From Archivesica marissinica (lineage: Eukaryota > Mollusca > Bivalvia > Venerida > Vesicomyidae), in contig CM026390.1 of the NCBI GenBank assembly GCA_014843695.1, positions 14,081,318 to 14,145,317 of the forward strand: 64,000 nt of DNA, read 5' to 3'. The position numbers and the translations under genes are program-made. Position 1 is the first letter of the stretch. Every line of letters starts with the position of its first letter. The notes beneath the pieces were generated by a model. The model made no database searches. It was not told the DNA's origin and saw only the letters and a program-made list of their open reading frames with translations. Below are positions 52,785 to 63,564 of this stretch, piece by piece.

Positions 52785-54600
52785 ACAATGCACATTTGAT
52801 GCATAACTGTATGCACACCATTTAAGTCAGGTGACTAAATTGTCAACTAAAGCACACTTGCGGCTTAACTATCTGCACACCATTGAAGTCAGGTGGCTAA
52901 ACTGTCATACAATGCACACTTGATGCTTAACTGTCTGCACACCATTTAAGTCTGGTGACTAAATTGTCATCTAGAGCACACTTGGGACTTATTTATCTGC
53001 ACACTATTGAAGTCAGGTGACTAAATTGTCATACAATGCACATTTGATGCTTAACTCTCTATAAACCATTGAAGTCAGGTGACTAAATTGTCATACAATG
53101 CACACTTGATGCTTAACTCTCTGCACACCATTTAAGTCAGGTGACTAAATTGTCATCTAAAGCACACTTGAGGCTTAAATATCTGCACACCATTGAAGTC
53201 AGGTGGCTAAATTGTCATCTAATGTCACACTTGGGACTTATTTATCTGCATACCATTGAAGTCAGGTGGATAAACTGTCATACAATGCACATTTGATGCT
53301 TAACTGTCTGCATACCATTGAATTCAGATGACTAAATTGTCATCTAAAGCACACTTGAGGCTTAACTATCTGCACACCATTGAAGTCAGGTGGCTAAACT
53401 GTCATACAATGCACACTTGATGCTTAACTGTCTTCACACCATTTATGTCAGGTGACTAAATTGTCATCTAAAGCACACTTGAGGCTTAACTATCTGCATA
53501 CCATTGAAGTCAGGTGGCTAAACTGTCCTCAAAAGCACACTTGGGGCTTAACTCTCTGCACACCATTGAAGTTATGTGGTTAAACTGTCATCTAAAGCAC
53601 ACTTGGGGCTTAACACTCTGCACACCATTGAAGTTAGGTGGCTAAATTGTCATCTAAAGCACACTTGAGGCTTAACTATCTGCACACCATTTAAGTCAGG
53701 TGACTAAATTGTCATCTAAAACACACTTGAGGCTTAACTCTATGCATACCATTTAAGTCAGGTGAATAAATTGTCATCTAAAGCACACTTGAGGCGTATC
53801 TATCTGCACACCATTGAAGTCAGGTGGATAAACTGTCATCTACAGCACACTTGGGGCTTAACTGTCTGCACATCATTGAAGTTAGGTGGCTAAACTGTCA
53901 TCAAAAGCACAATTGAGGCTTAACTATCTGCACTACATTGAAGTCAGGTGACTAAATTGTCATATAAAGCACACTTGAGGCGTAACTGTCTGTACACAAT
54001 TGAAGTCAGGTGGCTAAATAGTCAACTATAGCACACTAGGGGCTTAACTGTCTGCACACCATTGAAGTTAGGTGGCTAAACTGTCATCTAAAGCACACTT
54101 GGGGCTTAACTGTCTGCACACCTTTGAAGTTAGGTGGCTAAACTCTCATACAATGCACACTTGATGCATAACTCTCTGCACACCATTTAAGTCAGTTGGC
54201 TAAATTGTCATCTAAAGCACACTTGAGGCTTAACTATCTGCACACCATTGAAGTCAGGTGGCTAAACTGTCATACAATAAACACATGATCCTTAACTCTC
54301 TGCATACCATTTAAGTCAGGTGGCTAAATTGTCTTCTAAAGCACACTTGGGACTTATGTATCTGCACACCATTGAAGTCAGGTGACTAAATTGTCATACA
54401 ATGCACAATTGATGCTTAACTCTCTGTACACCATTGAAGTCAGGTGACTAAATTGTCATACAATGCACAATTGATGCTTAACTCTCTGTACACCATTGAA
54501 GTCAGGTGACTAAATTGTCATCTAAAGCACACTTGAGGCTTAACTATCTGCACACCATTGAAGTCAGGTGGCTAAACTGTCATACAATTCACACGTGATG

Positions 54601-56704
54601 CTTAACTCTCTGTACACCATTGAAGTCAGGTGACTAAATTGTCATACAATGCACACTTGATGCTTAACTGGCTGCACACCATTTAAGTCAGGTGACTAAA
54701 TTGTCATCTAAAGCACAATTGAGGCTTAACTATCTGCACACCATTGAAGTCAGGTAGCTAAATTGTCATCTAAAATCACACTTGGGACTTATTTATCTGC
54801 ATACCATTGAAGTCAGGTGGCTAAACTGTCATACAATGCACACTTGATGCTTAACTTTCTGCACACCATTGAAGTCAGGTGACTAAATTGTCATGTAAAG
54901 CACACTTGAGGCTTAACTATCTGCACACCAATTAAGTCAGGTGACTAAATTGTCATCTAAAGCACATTTGAGGCTTAACTATTTGCACACCAATCAAGTC
55001 AGGTGGCTAAATTGTCATCTAAGCACACTTGGGACTTATTTATCTGCACACCATTGAAGTCAGGTGGCTAAACTGTCATACAATGCACACCTCATGCTTA
55101 AGTGTCTGCACACCTTTGAGGTTAGGTGACTAAATTGCCATCTAATGCACACTTGAGGCTTCACTCTCTGCACACCATTGCAGTCAGGTGGGTAAACTGT
55201 CATACAATGCACACTTGATGCTTAACTCTCTGCACACCATTGAAGTCAGCTGACTAAATTGTAATTCAATGCACACTTGATGCTTAACTGTCTGCACACC
55301 ATTTAAGTCATGTGAATAAATTGCCATCTAAAGCACACTTGAGGCTTACCTATCCGCACACCATTGAAGTCAGGTGGCTAAATTGTCATCTAAGGCACAC
55401 TTGGGACTTATCTTTCTGCATACCATTGAAGTCCGGTGGCTAAACTGTCATCTAAAGCACACCTTAGGCTTAGCTATCTGCACACCATTGGAGTAAGGTG
55501 GCTAAACTGTCATACAATGCACACTTGATGCTTAACTCTCTGCACATCATTGAAGTCAGGTGGCTAAATTGTCACCTAACGCACAATTGGGACTTATTTA
55601 TCTGCAGAATATTGAAATCAGGTGGCTAAACTGTCATAGAATGCACACTTGATGCTTAACTGTCTGCACACCATTTAAGTCAGGTGACTAAATTGTCATC
55701 TAAAGCACACTTGCGGCTTATCTTTCTGCACACCATTGAAGTCATGTGGCTAAATTGTCATCTAAAGCACACTTGGGACTGATTTATCTGCACACCATTG
55801 AAGTCAGGTGGCTAAACTGTCATCTAAGGCACACTTGGGACTTATCTTTCTGCATACCATTGAAGTCAAGTGGCTAAACTGTCACACAATGCACTCTTGA
55901 TGATTAACTGTCTGCACACCATTGAAGTCAGGTGACTAAAATGTCATCTAAATCACACTTGACGCTTAACTGTCTGCACACCATTGAAGTCAGGTGGCAC
56001 AACTGTCATACAATGCACACTTGATGCTTAACTCTCTGCACACCATTGAAGTCAGGTGGCTAAATTGTCATCTAAAGCACACTTGGGACTTATTTATCTG
56101 CACACCATTGAAGTCAGGTGGCTAAACTGTCATACAATGCACACTTGATGCCTAACTCTCTGCACACCATTGAAGTCAGGTGACTAAATTGTCATACAAT
56201 GCACACTTGATGCTTAACTGGCTGCACACCATTTATGTCAGGTGACTAAATTGTCATCTAAAGCACAATTGAGGCTTAACTATATGCACACCATTGAAGT
56301 CAGGTAGCTAAATTGTCATCTAAATTCACACTTGGGACTTATTTATCTGCATACCATTGAAGTCAGGTGGCTAAACTGTCATACAATGCACACTTGATGC
56401 TTAACTTTCTGCACACCATTGAAGTCAGGTGACTAAATTGTCATGTAAAGAACACTTGAGGCTTAACTATCTGCACACCAATTAAGTCAGGTGACTAAAT
56501 TGTCATCTAAAGCACACTTGAGGCTTAACTATTTGCACACCAATCAAGTCAGGTGGCTAAATTGTCATCTAAAGCACACTTGGGACTTATTTATCTGCAC
56601 ACCATTGAAGTCAGGTGGCTAAACTGTCATACAATGCACACCTCATGCTTAAGTGTCTGCACACCTTTGAGGTTAGGTGACTAAATTGCCATCTAATGCA
56701 CAAT
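54601..56704. repeat. Block duplication, copies 1550 bp (25 units) apart
   Basis: Copy 1 is 54601-55153 and copy 2 is 56151-56704. Shared variants are ggctgcacacc, gtcaggtagctaaattg, a tcacacttggg unit with one extra base, tcatgtaaag, ccaatcaagtc, acctcatgcttaagtg and cctttgaggttagg. The offset is 1550 bp until copy 1 loses one base (ctaagcac at 55021), then 1551. Confidence 0.88.
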
Positions 56705-56714
56705 TGAGGCTTAA

Positions 56715-59013
56715 CTATCTGCACACCATTGAAGTCAGGTAGAAAAATTGTCATCTAAAGCACACTTGGGACATATTTTTCTGCACACCACTGAAGTCAG
56801 GTGGCTAAACTGTCATACAATGCACACGTGATGCTTAACTCTCTGTACACCATTGAGGTCAGGTGACTAAATTGTCATCTAAAGCACATTTGAGGCTTAA
56901 CTATCTGCACACCATTGAAGTCAGGTGGCTAAATTGTCATCTAATGTCACAATTGGGACTTATTTATCTGCATTCCATTGAAGTCAGGTGGCTAAACTGT
57001 CATACAATGCACACTTGATGCTTCACTTTCTGCACAACATTGAAGTCAGGTGACTAAATTGTCATCTAAAGCACACTTGAGGCTTAACTATATGCACACC
57101 ATTGAAGTCAGGTGGCTAAATTGTCATCTAAAGCACACTTGGGACTTATCTATCTGCACACAATTGAAGTCAGGTGGCTAAACTGTCATACAATGCACAC
57201 TTGATGCTTAACTCTCTGCACACCATTGAGGTTAGGTGACTAAATTGTCATCTAAAGCACACTTGAGGCTTGAATATCTGCAACCATTTAAGTCAGGTGA
57301 CTAAATTGTCAGCTAAAGCACACTTGACGCTTAACTATCTGCACACCATTGAAGTCAGGTTGCTCATTTGTCATCTAAAGCACACTTGGGACTTATTTTT
57401 ATGCACACCATTGAAGTCAGGTGGCTAAACTTCATACAATGCACACTTAATGCTTAACTCTCTGCACACCATTTATGTCAAATCAATAAATTGTCATCTA
57501 AAGCACACTTGAAGCTTAACTCTCTGCACACAATTGAAATCAGGAGGCTAAACTGTCATCTAAAGCACACTTGGGGCTTAAATGTCTGCACACCATTGAA
57601 GATAGTTGGCTAAACTGTCATCTAAAGCACACTTGGGGCTTAACTCTCTGCACACCATTGAAGTCAGGTGACTAAATTGTCATACAATGCACACTTGATG
57701 CCTAACTCTCTGCACACCATTTAAGTCAGGTGAATAAATTGTCATTTAAAGCACACTTGAGGCTTATCTCTCTGTACACCATTGCAGTCAGGTGACTAAA
57801 TTGTCATCTAAAGCACACTTGAGGCTTAACTATCTGCACACCAATTAGGTCCGGTGACTAAATTGTCATCAAAAGCACACTTGAGGCTTAACTATATGCA
57901 CACCATTGAAGTCAGGTGGCTAAATTGTCATCTAAGGCACACTTGGGACTTATTTATCTGCAAACCATTGAAGTCAGGTGGCTAAACTGTCATACAATGC
58001 ACACTTGATGCTTAACTCTCTGCACACCATTTATGTCTGGTGACTAAATTGTCATCTAAAGCACACTTGAGGCTTAACTATCTGCACACCATTGAAGTCA
58101 GGTAGAAAAATTGTCATCTTAAGCACACTTGGGACTTATTTATCTGCACACCACTGAAGTCAGGTGGCTAAACTGTCATACAATGCACACGTGATGCTTA
58201 ACTCTCTGTACACCATTGAGGTCAGGTGACTAAATTGTCATCTAAAGCACATTTGAGGCTTAACTATCTGCACACCATTGAAGTCAGGTGGCTAAATTGT
58301 CATCTAATGTCACAATTGGGACTTATTTATCTGCATACCATTGAAGTCAGGTGGCTAAACTGTCATACAATGCACACTTGATGCTTCACTTTCTGCACAA
58401 CATTGAAGTCAGGTGACTAAATTGTCATCTAAAGCACACTTGAGGCTTAACTATATGCACACCATTGAAGTCAGGTGGCTAAATTGTCATCTAAAGCACA
58501 CTTGGGACTTATCTATCTTCACACAATTGAAGTCAGGTGGCTAAACTGTCATACAATGCACACTTGATGCTTAACTCTCTGCACACCATTGAGGTTAGGT
58601 GACTAAATTGTCATCTAAAGCACACTTGAGGCTTGAATATCTGCACATCATTTAAGTCAGGTGACTAAATTGTCAGCTAAAGCACACTTGACGCTTAACT
58701 ATCTGCACACCATTGAGGTCAGGTTGCTAAATTGTCATCTAAAGCACACTTGGGACTTATTTATATGCACACCATTGAAGTCAGGTGGCTAAACTTCATA
58801 CAATGCACACTTAATGCTTAACTCTCTGCACACCATTTATGTCAAATCACTAAATTGTCATCTAAAGCACTCTTGAGGCTTAAATCTCTGCACACCATTG
58901 AAGTCAGGAGGCTAAACTGTCATCTAAAGCACACTTGGGGCTTAACTGTCTGCACACCATTGAAGATATGTGGCTAAACTGTCATCTAAAGCACACTTGG
59001 GGCTTAACTGTCT
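56715..59013. repeat. Block duplication, copies 1363-1364 bp (22 units) apart
   Basis: Copy 1 is about 56715-57650 and copy 2 about 58078-59013. Shared variants are aggtagaaaaattg, ccactgaagtc, acacgtgatgc, tcatctaatgtcac, cacaacattg, tcagctaaagc with cttgacgctt, taaacttcatac, gtcaaatca, and aggaggctaaac. Copy 1 itself begins where copy 2 of the 1550-bp pair ends, so several exchanges overlap here. Confidence 0.85.
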
Positions 59014-61198
59014 GCACACCATTTATGCCAGGTGACTAAATTGTCATCTAAAGCACACTTGAGGCTTAACTATCTGCACACCATTGAAGTCAGGTGGCTA
59101 AACTGTCATCTAAAGCACACTTGGGGCTTAACTGTCTGCACACCATTGAAGTTAGGTGGCTAAACTGTCATCTAAAGCACACTTGGGGCTTAACTGTCTG
59201 CACACCATTGAAGTCAGGTGGCTAAATTGTCATACAATGCACACTTGAGGCTTAACTATCTGCACACCATTTAAGTCAGGTGACTAAATTGTCATCTAAA
59301 GCACACTTGAGGCTTAACTATCTGCACACCATTGAAGTCAGGTGGCTAAATTGTCATCTAAAGCACATTTGGGACTTATTTATATGCACACCATTGAAGT
59401 CAGGTGGCTAAACTGTCATCTAAAGCACAATTGGGGCTTAACTGTCTGCACACCATTGAAGTTAGTTGGCTAAACTGTCATCTAAAGCACACTTGGGGCT
59501 TAACTGTCTGCACACCATTGAAGTTAGGTGGCTAAACTGTCATCAAAAGCACAATTGAGGCTTAACTATATGCAAAACATTGAAGTCGGGTGACTAAATT
59601 GTCATCTAAAGCACACTTGAGGCGTAACTGTCTGTACACCATTGAAGTCAGGTGGCTAAATAGTCATCTAAAGCACACTTGGGACTTATTTATCTGCACA
59701 CCATTGAAGTCAGGTAGCTAAACTGTCATACAATGCACACTTGAGGCTTAACTCTCTGCATACCATTTAAGTTAGGTGACTAAATTGTCATCTAAAGCAC
59801 ACTTGGGGCTTAACTGTCTGCACACCATTGAAGTTAGGTGGCTAAACTGTCATCTAAAGCACACTTGGGGCTTAACTGTCTGCACACCATTGAAGTTAGG
59901 TGGCTAAACTGTCATCAAAAGCACACTTGAGGCTTAACTATCTGCACAACATTGAAGTCAGGTGACTAAATTGTCATCTAAAGCACACTTGAGGCGTAAC
60001 TATCTGCACACCATTGAAGTCAGGTGGCTAAATTGTCATCTAAAGCACACTTGGGGCTTAACTGTCTGCACACCATTGAAGTTAGGTGGCTAAATTGTCA
60101 TCTAAAGCACACTTGGGGCTTAACTGTCTGCACACCATTGAAGTTAGGTGGCTAAACTGTCATACAATGCACACTTGATGCTTAACTGTCTGCACACCAT
60201 TGAAGTCAGGTGACTAAATTGTCATCTAAAGCACACTTGAGGCTTAACTATCTGCACACCATTGAGGTCAGGTGGCTAAATTGTCATCCAATGCACACTT
60301 GATGCTTAACTGTCTGCATACCATTGAAGTCAGGTGGCTAAATTGTCATCTAAAGCACACTTGGGACTTATTTATCTGCACACCATTGATGTCAGGTGGC
60401 TAAACTGTCATACAATGCACACTTGATGCTTAACTATCTGCACACCATTTAAGTCAGGTGGCTAAATTGTCATCTAAAGCACACTTGAGGCTTAACTATC
60501 TGCACACCATTGAAGTCAGGTGGGTAAACTGTCATCTAAAGCACAATTGTGGCTTAACTATCTGCACACATTAGTCGGGTGACTAAATTGTCATCTAAAG
60601 CACACTTGAGGCTTAACTATCTGCATACCATTGAAGTCAGGTGGCTAAATTGTCATCTAAAGCACACTTGGGACTTAACTATCTGCACACCATTGAAGTT
60701 ATGTGGCTATACTGTCATCTAAAGCACACTTGGGGCTTAACTTTCTGCACATCATTGAAGTTAGGTGGCTAAATTGTCATCTAAAGCACACTTGAGGCTT
60801 AACTATCTGCACACCATTTTAGTCAGGTGACTAAATTGTCATCTAAAGCACACTTGAGGCTTACATATCAGCACACTATTGAAGTCAGGTGGCTAAATTG
60901 TCATCTAAAGCACATTTGGGACTTATTTATATGCACACCATTGAAGTCAGGTGGCTAAACTGTCATATAATGCAAACTTGATGCTTAACTGTCTGCACAC
61001 CATTTATGTCAGGTGACTAAATTGTCATCTAAAGCACACTTGAGGCTTAACTCTCTGCACACCATTGAAGTTAGTTGGCTAAGCTGTTATCTAAAGCACA
61101 CTTGGGGCTTAACTGTCTGCACACCATTGAAGTTAGGTGGCTAAACTGTCATATAAAGCACACTTGAGGCGTATCTATCTGCATACCATTGAAGTCAG

Positions 61199-61447
61199 GT
61201 GGCTAAACTGTCATCTAAAGCACACTTGGGGCTTAACTGTCTGCACAGCATTGAAGTTAGGTGGCTAAACTGTCATCTAAAGCACACTTGGGGCTTAACT
61301 GTCTGCACACCATTGAAGTCAGGTGGCTAAACTGTCATCTAAAGCACACTTGGGGCTTAACTGTCTGCACACCATTGAAGTTAGGTGGCTAAACTGTCAT
61401 CTAAAGCACACTTGGGGCTTAACTGTCTGCACACCATTGAAGTTAGG
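61199..61447. repeat. Homogeneous run of four D-type satellite units
   Basis: Four consecutive 62-bp units (gtggctaaactgtcatctaa, gcacacttggggctt, aactgtctgcacac) differ by only one or two bases. Elsewhere neighbouring units differ at many positions and similar units are two or three apart. This is the best sign in the window of recent amplification of a single unit, about 0.7 kb from the array edge. Confidence 0.85.
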
Positions 61448-62167
61448 TGGCTAAACTGTCATCTAAGACACACTTGGGACTTATTTATCTGCACACCATT
61501 GAAGTCAGGTAGAAAACCTGTCATATAATGCACACTTGAGGCTTAACTCTCTGCATACCATTTAAGTCAGGTGACTAAATTGTCATCTAAAGCACACTTG
61601 AGGCGTATCTATCTGCACACCATTGAAGTCAGGTGGCTAAACTCTCATCTAAAGCACACTTGGGGCTTAACTGTCTGCACACCATTGAAATTAGAGAGCA
61701 CACTTGGGGCTTAACTGTCTGCACACCAATTAAGTCAGGTGACTAAATTGTCATCTAAAGCACACTTGATGCTTAACTATCTGCACACCATTGAAGTCAG
61801 GTGGCTAAATTGTCATCTAAAGCACACTTGGGACTTATTTATCTGCACACCATTGAAGTCAGTTGACTAAATTGTCATACAATGCACACTTGATGCTTAA
61901 CTCTCTGTACACCATTTAAGTCAGGTGACTAAATTGTCATCTAAAGCACACTTGAGGCTTAACTATCTGCACACCATTGAAGTCAGGTGGCTAAATTGTC
62001 ATCTAAAGCACACTTGAGGCTTAACTCTCTGTACACCATTGAAGTCAGGTGACTAAATTGTCATACAATGCACACTTGATGCTTAACTGTCTGCACACCA
62101 TTTAAGTCAGGTGACTAAATTGTCATCTAAAGCACACTTGAGGCTTAACTATCTGCACACCAATTGA

Positions 62168-62275
62168 CCTTTCTGCGGATTTTGATTGACAGCTGGCGTT
62201 AGCCAATCGCATCGCACCATTCGCGCACACCCCCGGCAACGGTTTATCGCCGCCATCTTGTTAGACAAACAATGC
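62168..62275. promoter_or_regulatory. CpG-rich promoter-like segment at the array edge
   Basis: Starting at the first base beyond the satellite, about 100 bp hold around ten CpG, while consensus satellite units have none. It contains a CCAAT box (agccaatcgc, about 62199-62208) and ccgccatcttg at about 62249-62261. The complement of the latter, caagatggcgg, matches the YY1 consensus found near transcription starts of many animal genes. There is no TATA box. With CCAAT upstream of the YY1-like site, a start near 62260-62290 reading right is plausible; YY1 orientation would instead favour leftward transcription. No downstream ORF in the window confirms either. Confidence 0.4.
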
Positions 62276-63300
62276 ATATTAGACAAACTATTAACGAGTA
62301 GACAAATTTGAAAAGGCGTGAATTTGATCGAAAATACGGGTTTTAAATTGTTTTACTGATGTTGAAAATGTGTAGCGTTTGTTTGTGGGTTAGTTATAGT
62401 ACAAAATTATTCGATATCCTGGTGATCGACGTTAAATTCAACCCATTTCAAAATCCTTGGACAAATCTAAAAGTGTGTATATGAACCACAAAATACCAGA
62501 CAACTGCTTTAGAAACAATGCATCTATAAAAACACCGACTGACCCCATATAGTCATTCTTTTATCGCAAACACAGCAATCAAATTTAAGCGTGTCACACT
62601 GTTTATTGGAAGTAATCAACCAACTTACCGGTACATCACAGAGACCGCGAAAACATAATATCCCGTTAAGGGCCTACTGTCAAGATCAAAGTGTTGCACA
62701 TCGGAATTTAGCACTGATTGTGCTAATAATTGGTCAATTATAAAATGTGTGCACAAAATTATAGTATTGATTACTACACCGAGTCATTGTTTTATCGTTC
62801 TGTCGAGTTATTTAGTAAAATTTTAAATCAAATCTGATAACGAGTGATCGTGATCTGAAATTATTTTTTAAAAAATAATTACAAATTAATTAATGCTGTC
62901 TGTCATTGACAATGGTGAAACGATGTAGTTAAGGGCTGTTTTATTAATTTATGCTGTGTGACAGTGATAGTAGATATCCAGATCGATTAATAGGTGACGT
63001 TTAATTCGTGTCATTTCCAAAACCTAAGACAAATCTTGAAAAATGTCTAAGGTGGATTAAGTTGTGTGGACGAGCAGCTGAATACATCCAAAATTAATGC
63101 AAACATATATATTTGCACACAAGTAAGTTGAAATTAATTTATTTATGCATAATAAAATATTTCGAAAAAATATATTCTGCATTCATAGATCTACTGTTCA
63201 CAAGAGATATGTGAGTATAATGGTGATTAAAATTATACATGTGGGTCATACATATTGTCGTAGATGATGGTATAGGGATCAGATAGAAGTAATAGTACCC
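62276..63300. other. Non-satellite flank without recognisable genes
   Basis: AT-rich sequence with no ORF of note. It holds an old direct repeat (about 62395-62480 and 62960-63045) and a perfect 22-bp A/T palindrome at 62859-62880 (six T then six A at the centre). Otherwise I see nothing specific; it could be intron, UTR or intergenic DNA. Confidence 0.6.
62395..63045. repeat. Diverged direct repeat pair in the flank
   Basis: The copy at about 62395-62480 shares, in order, gttatagta, gatatcc, ggtga, cgttaaattc, catttcaaaatcc and gacaaatct with the copy at about 62960-63045 (gtgatagta, gatatcc, ggtga, cgtttaattc, catttccaaaacc, gacaaatct). Copies are about 565 bp apart and differ by several substitutions and small indels. 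It could be two remnants of a dispersed repeat or a local duplication. Exact ends need alignment. Confidence 0.55.
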
Positions 63301-63331
63301 ATGCATGTGCAGAGCTGTGGGATTCCCATAT

Positions 63332-63400
63332 TAGCTCAGTGAACGTACTGGTGTTCAGTTTTTGGGCCTAATGTTCGAGTCTTCTAGGAGGCATAGGGTC
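63332..63400 (+). mobile_element. Possible tRNA-derived SINE head (A box and B box)
   Basis: tagctcagtga at 63332-63342 resembles the RNA polymerase III A box of tRNA genes, and tgttcgagtct at about 63372-63382 resembles the B box. About 30 bp lie between them, a normal spacing. A second B-box-like ggtcgagtctc follows near 63398. The flanking bases do not fold into a good tRNA cloverleaf, since the T-stem does not pair, so this is not a working tRNA gene. A decayed tRNA pseudogene or SINE head is the likeliest reading. Confidence 0.4.
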
Positions 63401-63484
63401 GAGTCTCTCAAGACGGTGGCATATTTCATTTCTTTTAATGTCAAAGTTGACACGAGGTGGTTGTTCACTCAGAATTCAGGTGGT

Positions 63485-63564
63485 TTCGTATAATCTCTTG
63501 TTCGTCTAATGGTAGTTTCGTACACTAGTGCATTCGTATAATCACAGGTTCGTATAATTGATTT
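63485..63564. repeat. Five-unit 16-bp tandem repeat with ttcgtataat core
   Basis: Five units start at 63485, 63501, 63517, 63533 and 63549, exactly 16 bp apart. Each starts with a 10-bp core: ttcgtataat, ttcgtctaat, ttcgtacact, ttcgtataat, ttcgtataat. The following 6 bp differ in every unit. A conserved core with a free spacer at a fixed period suggests selection on the core, or a short tandem array decaying unevenly. Confidence 0.75.

Larger units (their letters stand above)
46574..62167. repeat. 62-bp satellite array, right block
   Basis: The same A/B/C units as to the left of the LINE, about 250 units, in trimers and dimers. A 1-bp-short unit (taaacttcatacaatgc) recurs near 51229, 51661, 52593, 57428 and 58793 and tags copied blocks. 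From about 58900 to 61500, D-type units (tcatctaaagc with cttggggctt) become common, as in zone I. At 61199-61447 four consecutive units are nearly identical. The array ends abruptly within a unit at about 62167 (gcacaccaattga, then unrelated sequence). No gene is seen in this block. Confidence 0.96.

Noticed and set aside
1..62167. CRISPR-like array
   Set aside because: Regular spacing, but the whole 62-bp unit is repeated with no unique spacers and no cas genes; the LINE and general composition are eukaryotic. It is a satellite.
62859..62880. Perfect 22-bp A/T palindrome as a terminator or origin
   Set aside because: Runs of T and A make such palindromes likely by chance in AT-rich DNA, and nothing nearby supports a role.
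63324..63400. Functional tRNA gene
   Set aside because: A and B boxes are recognisable but the T-stem and acceptor stem do not pair; kept only as a SINE or pseudogene candidate.
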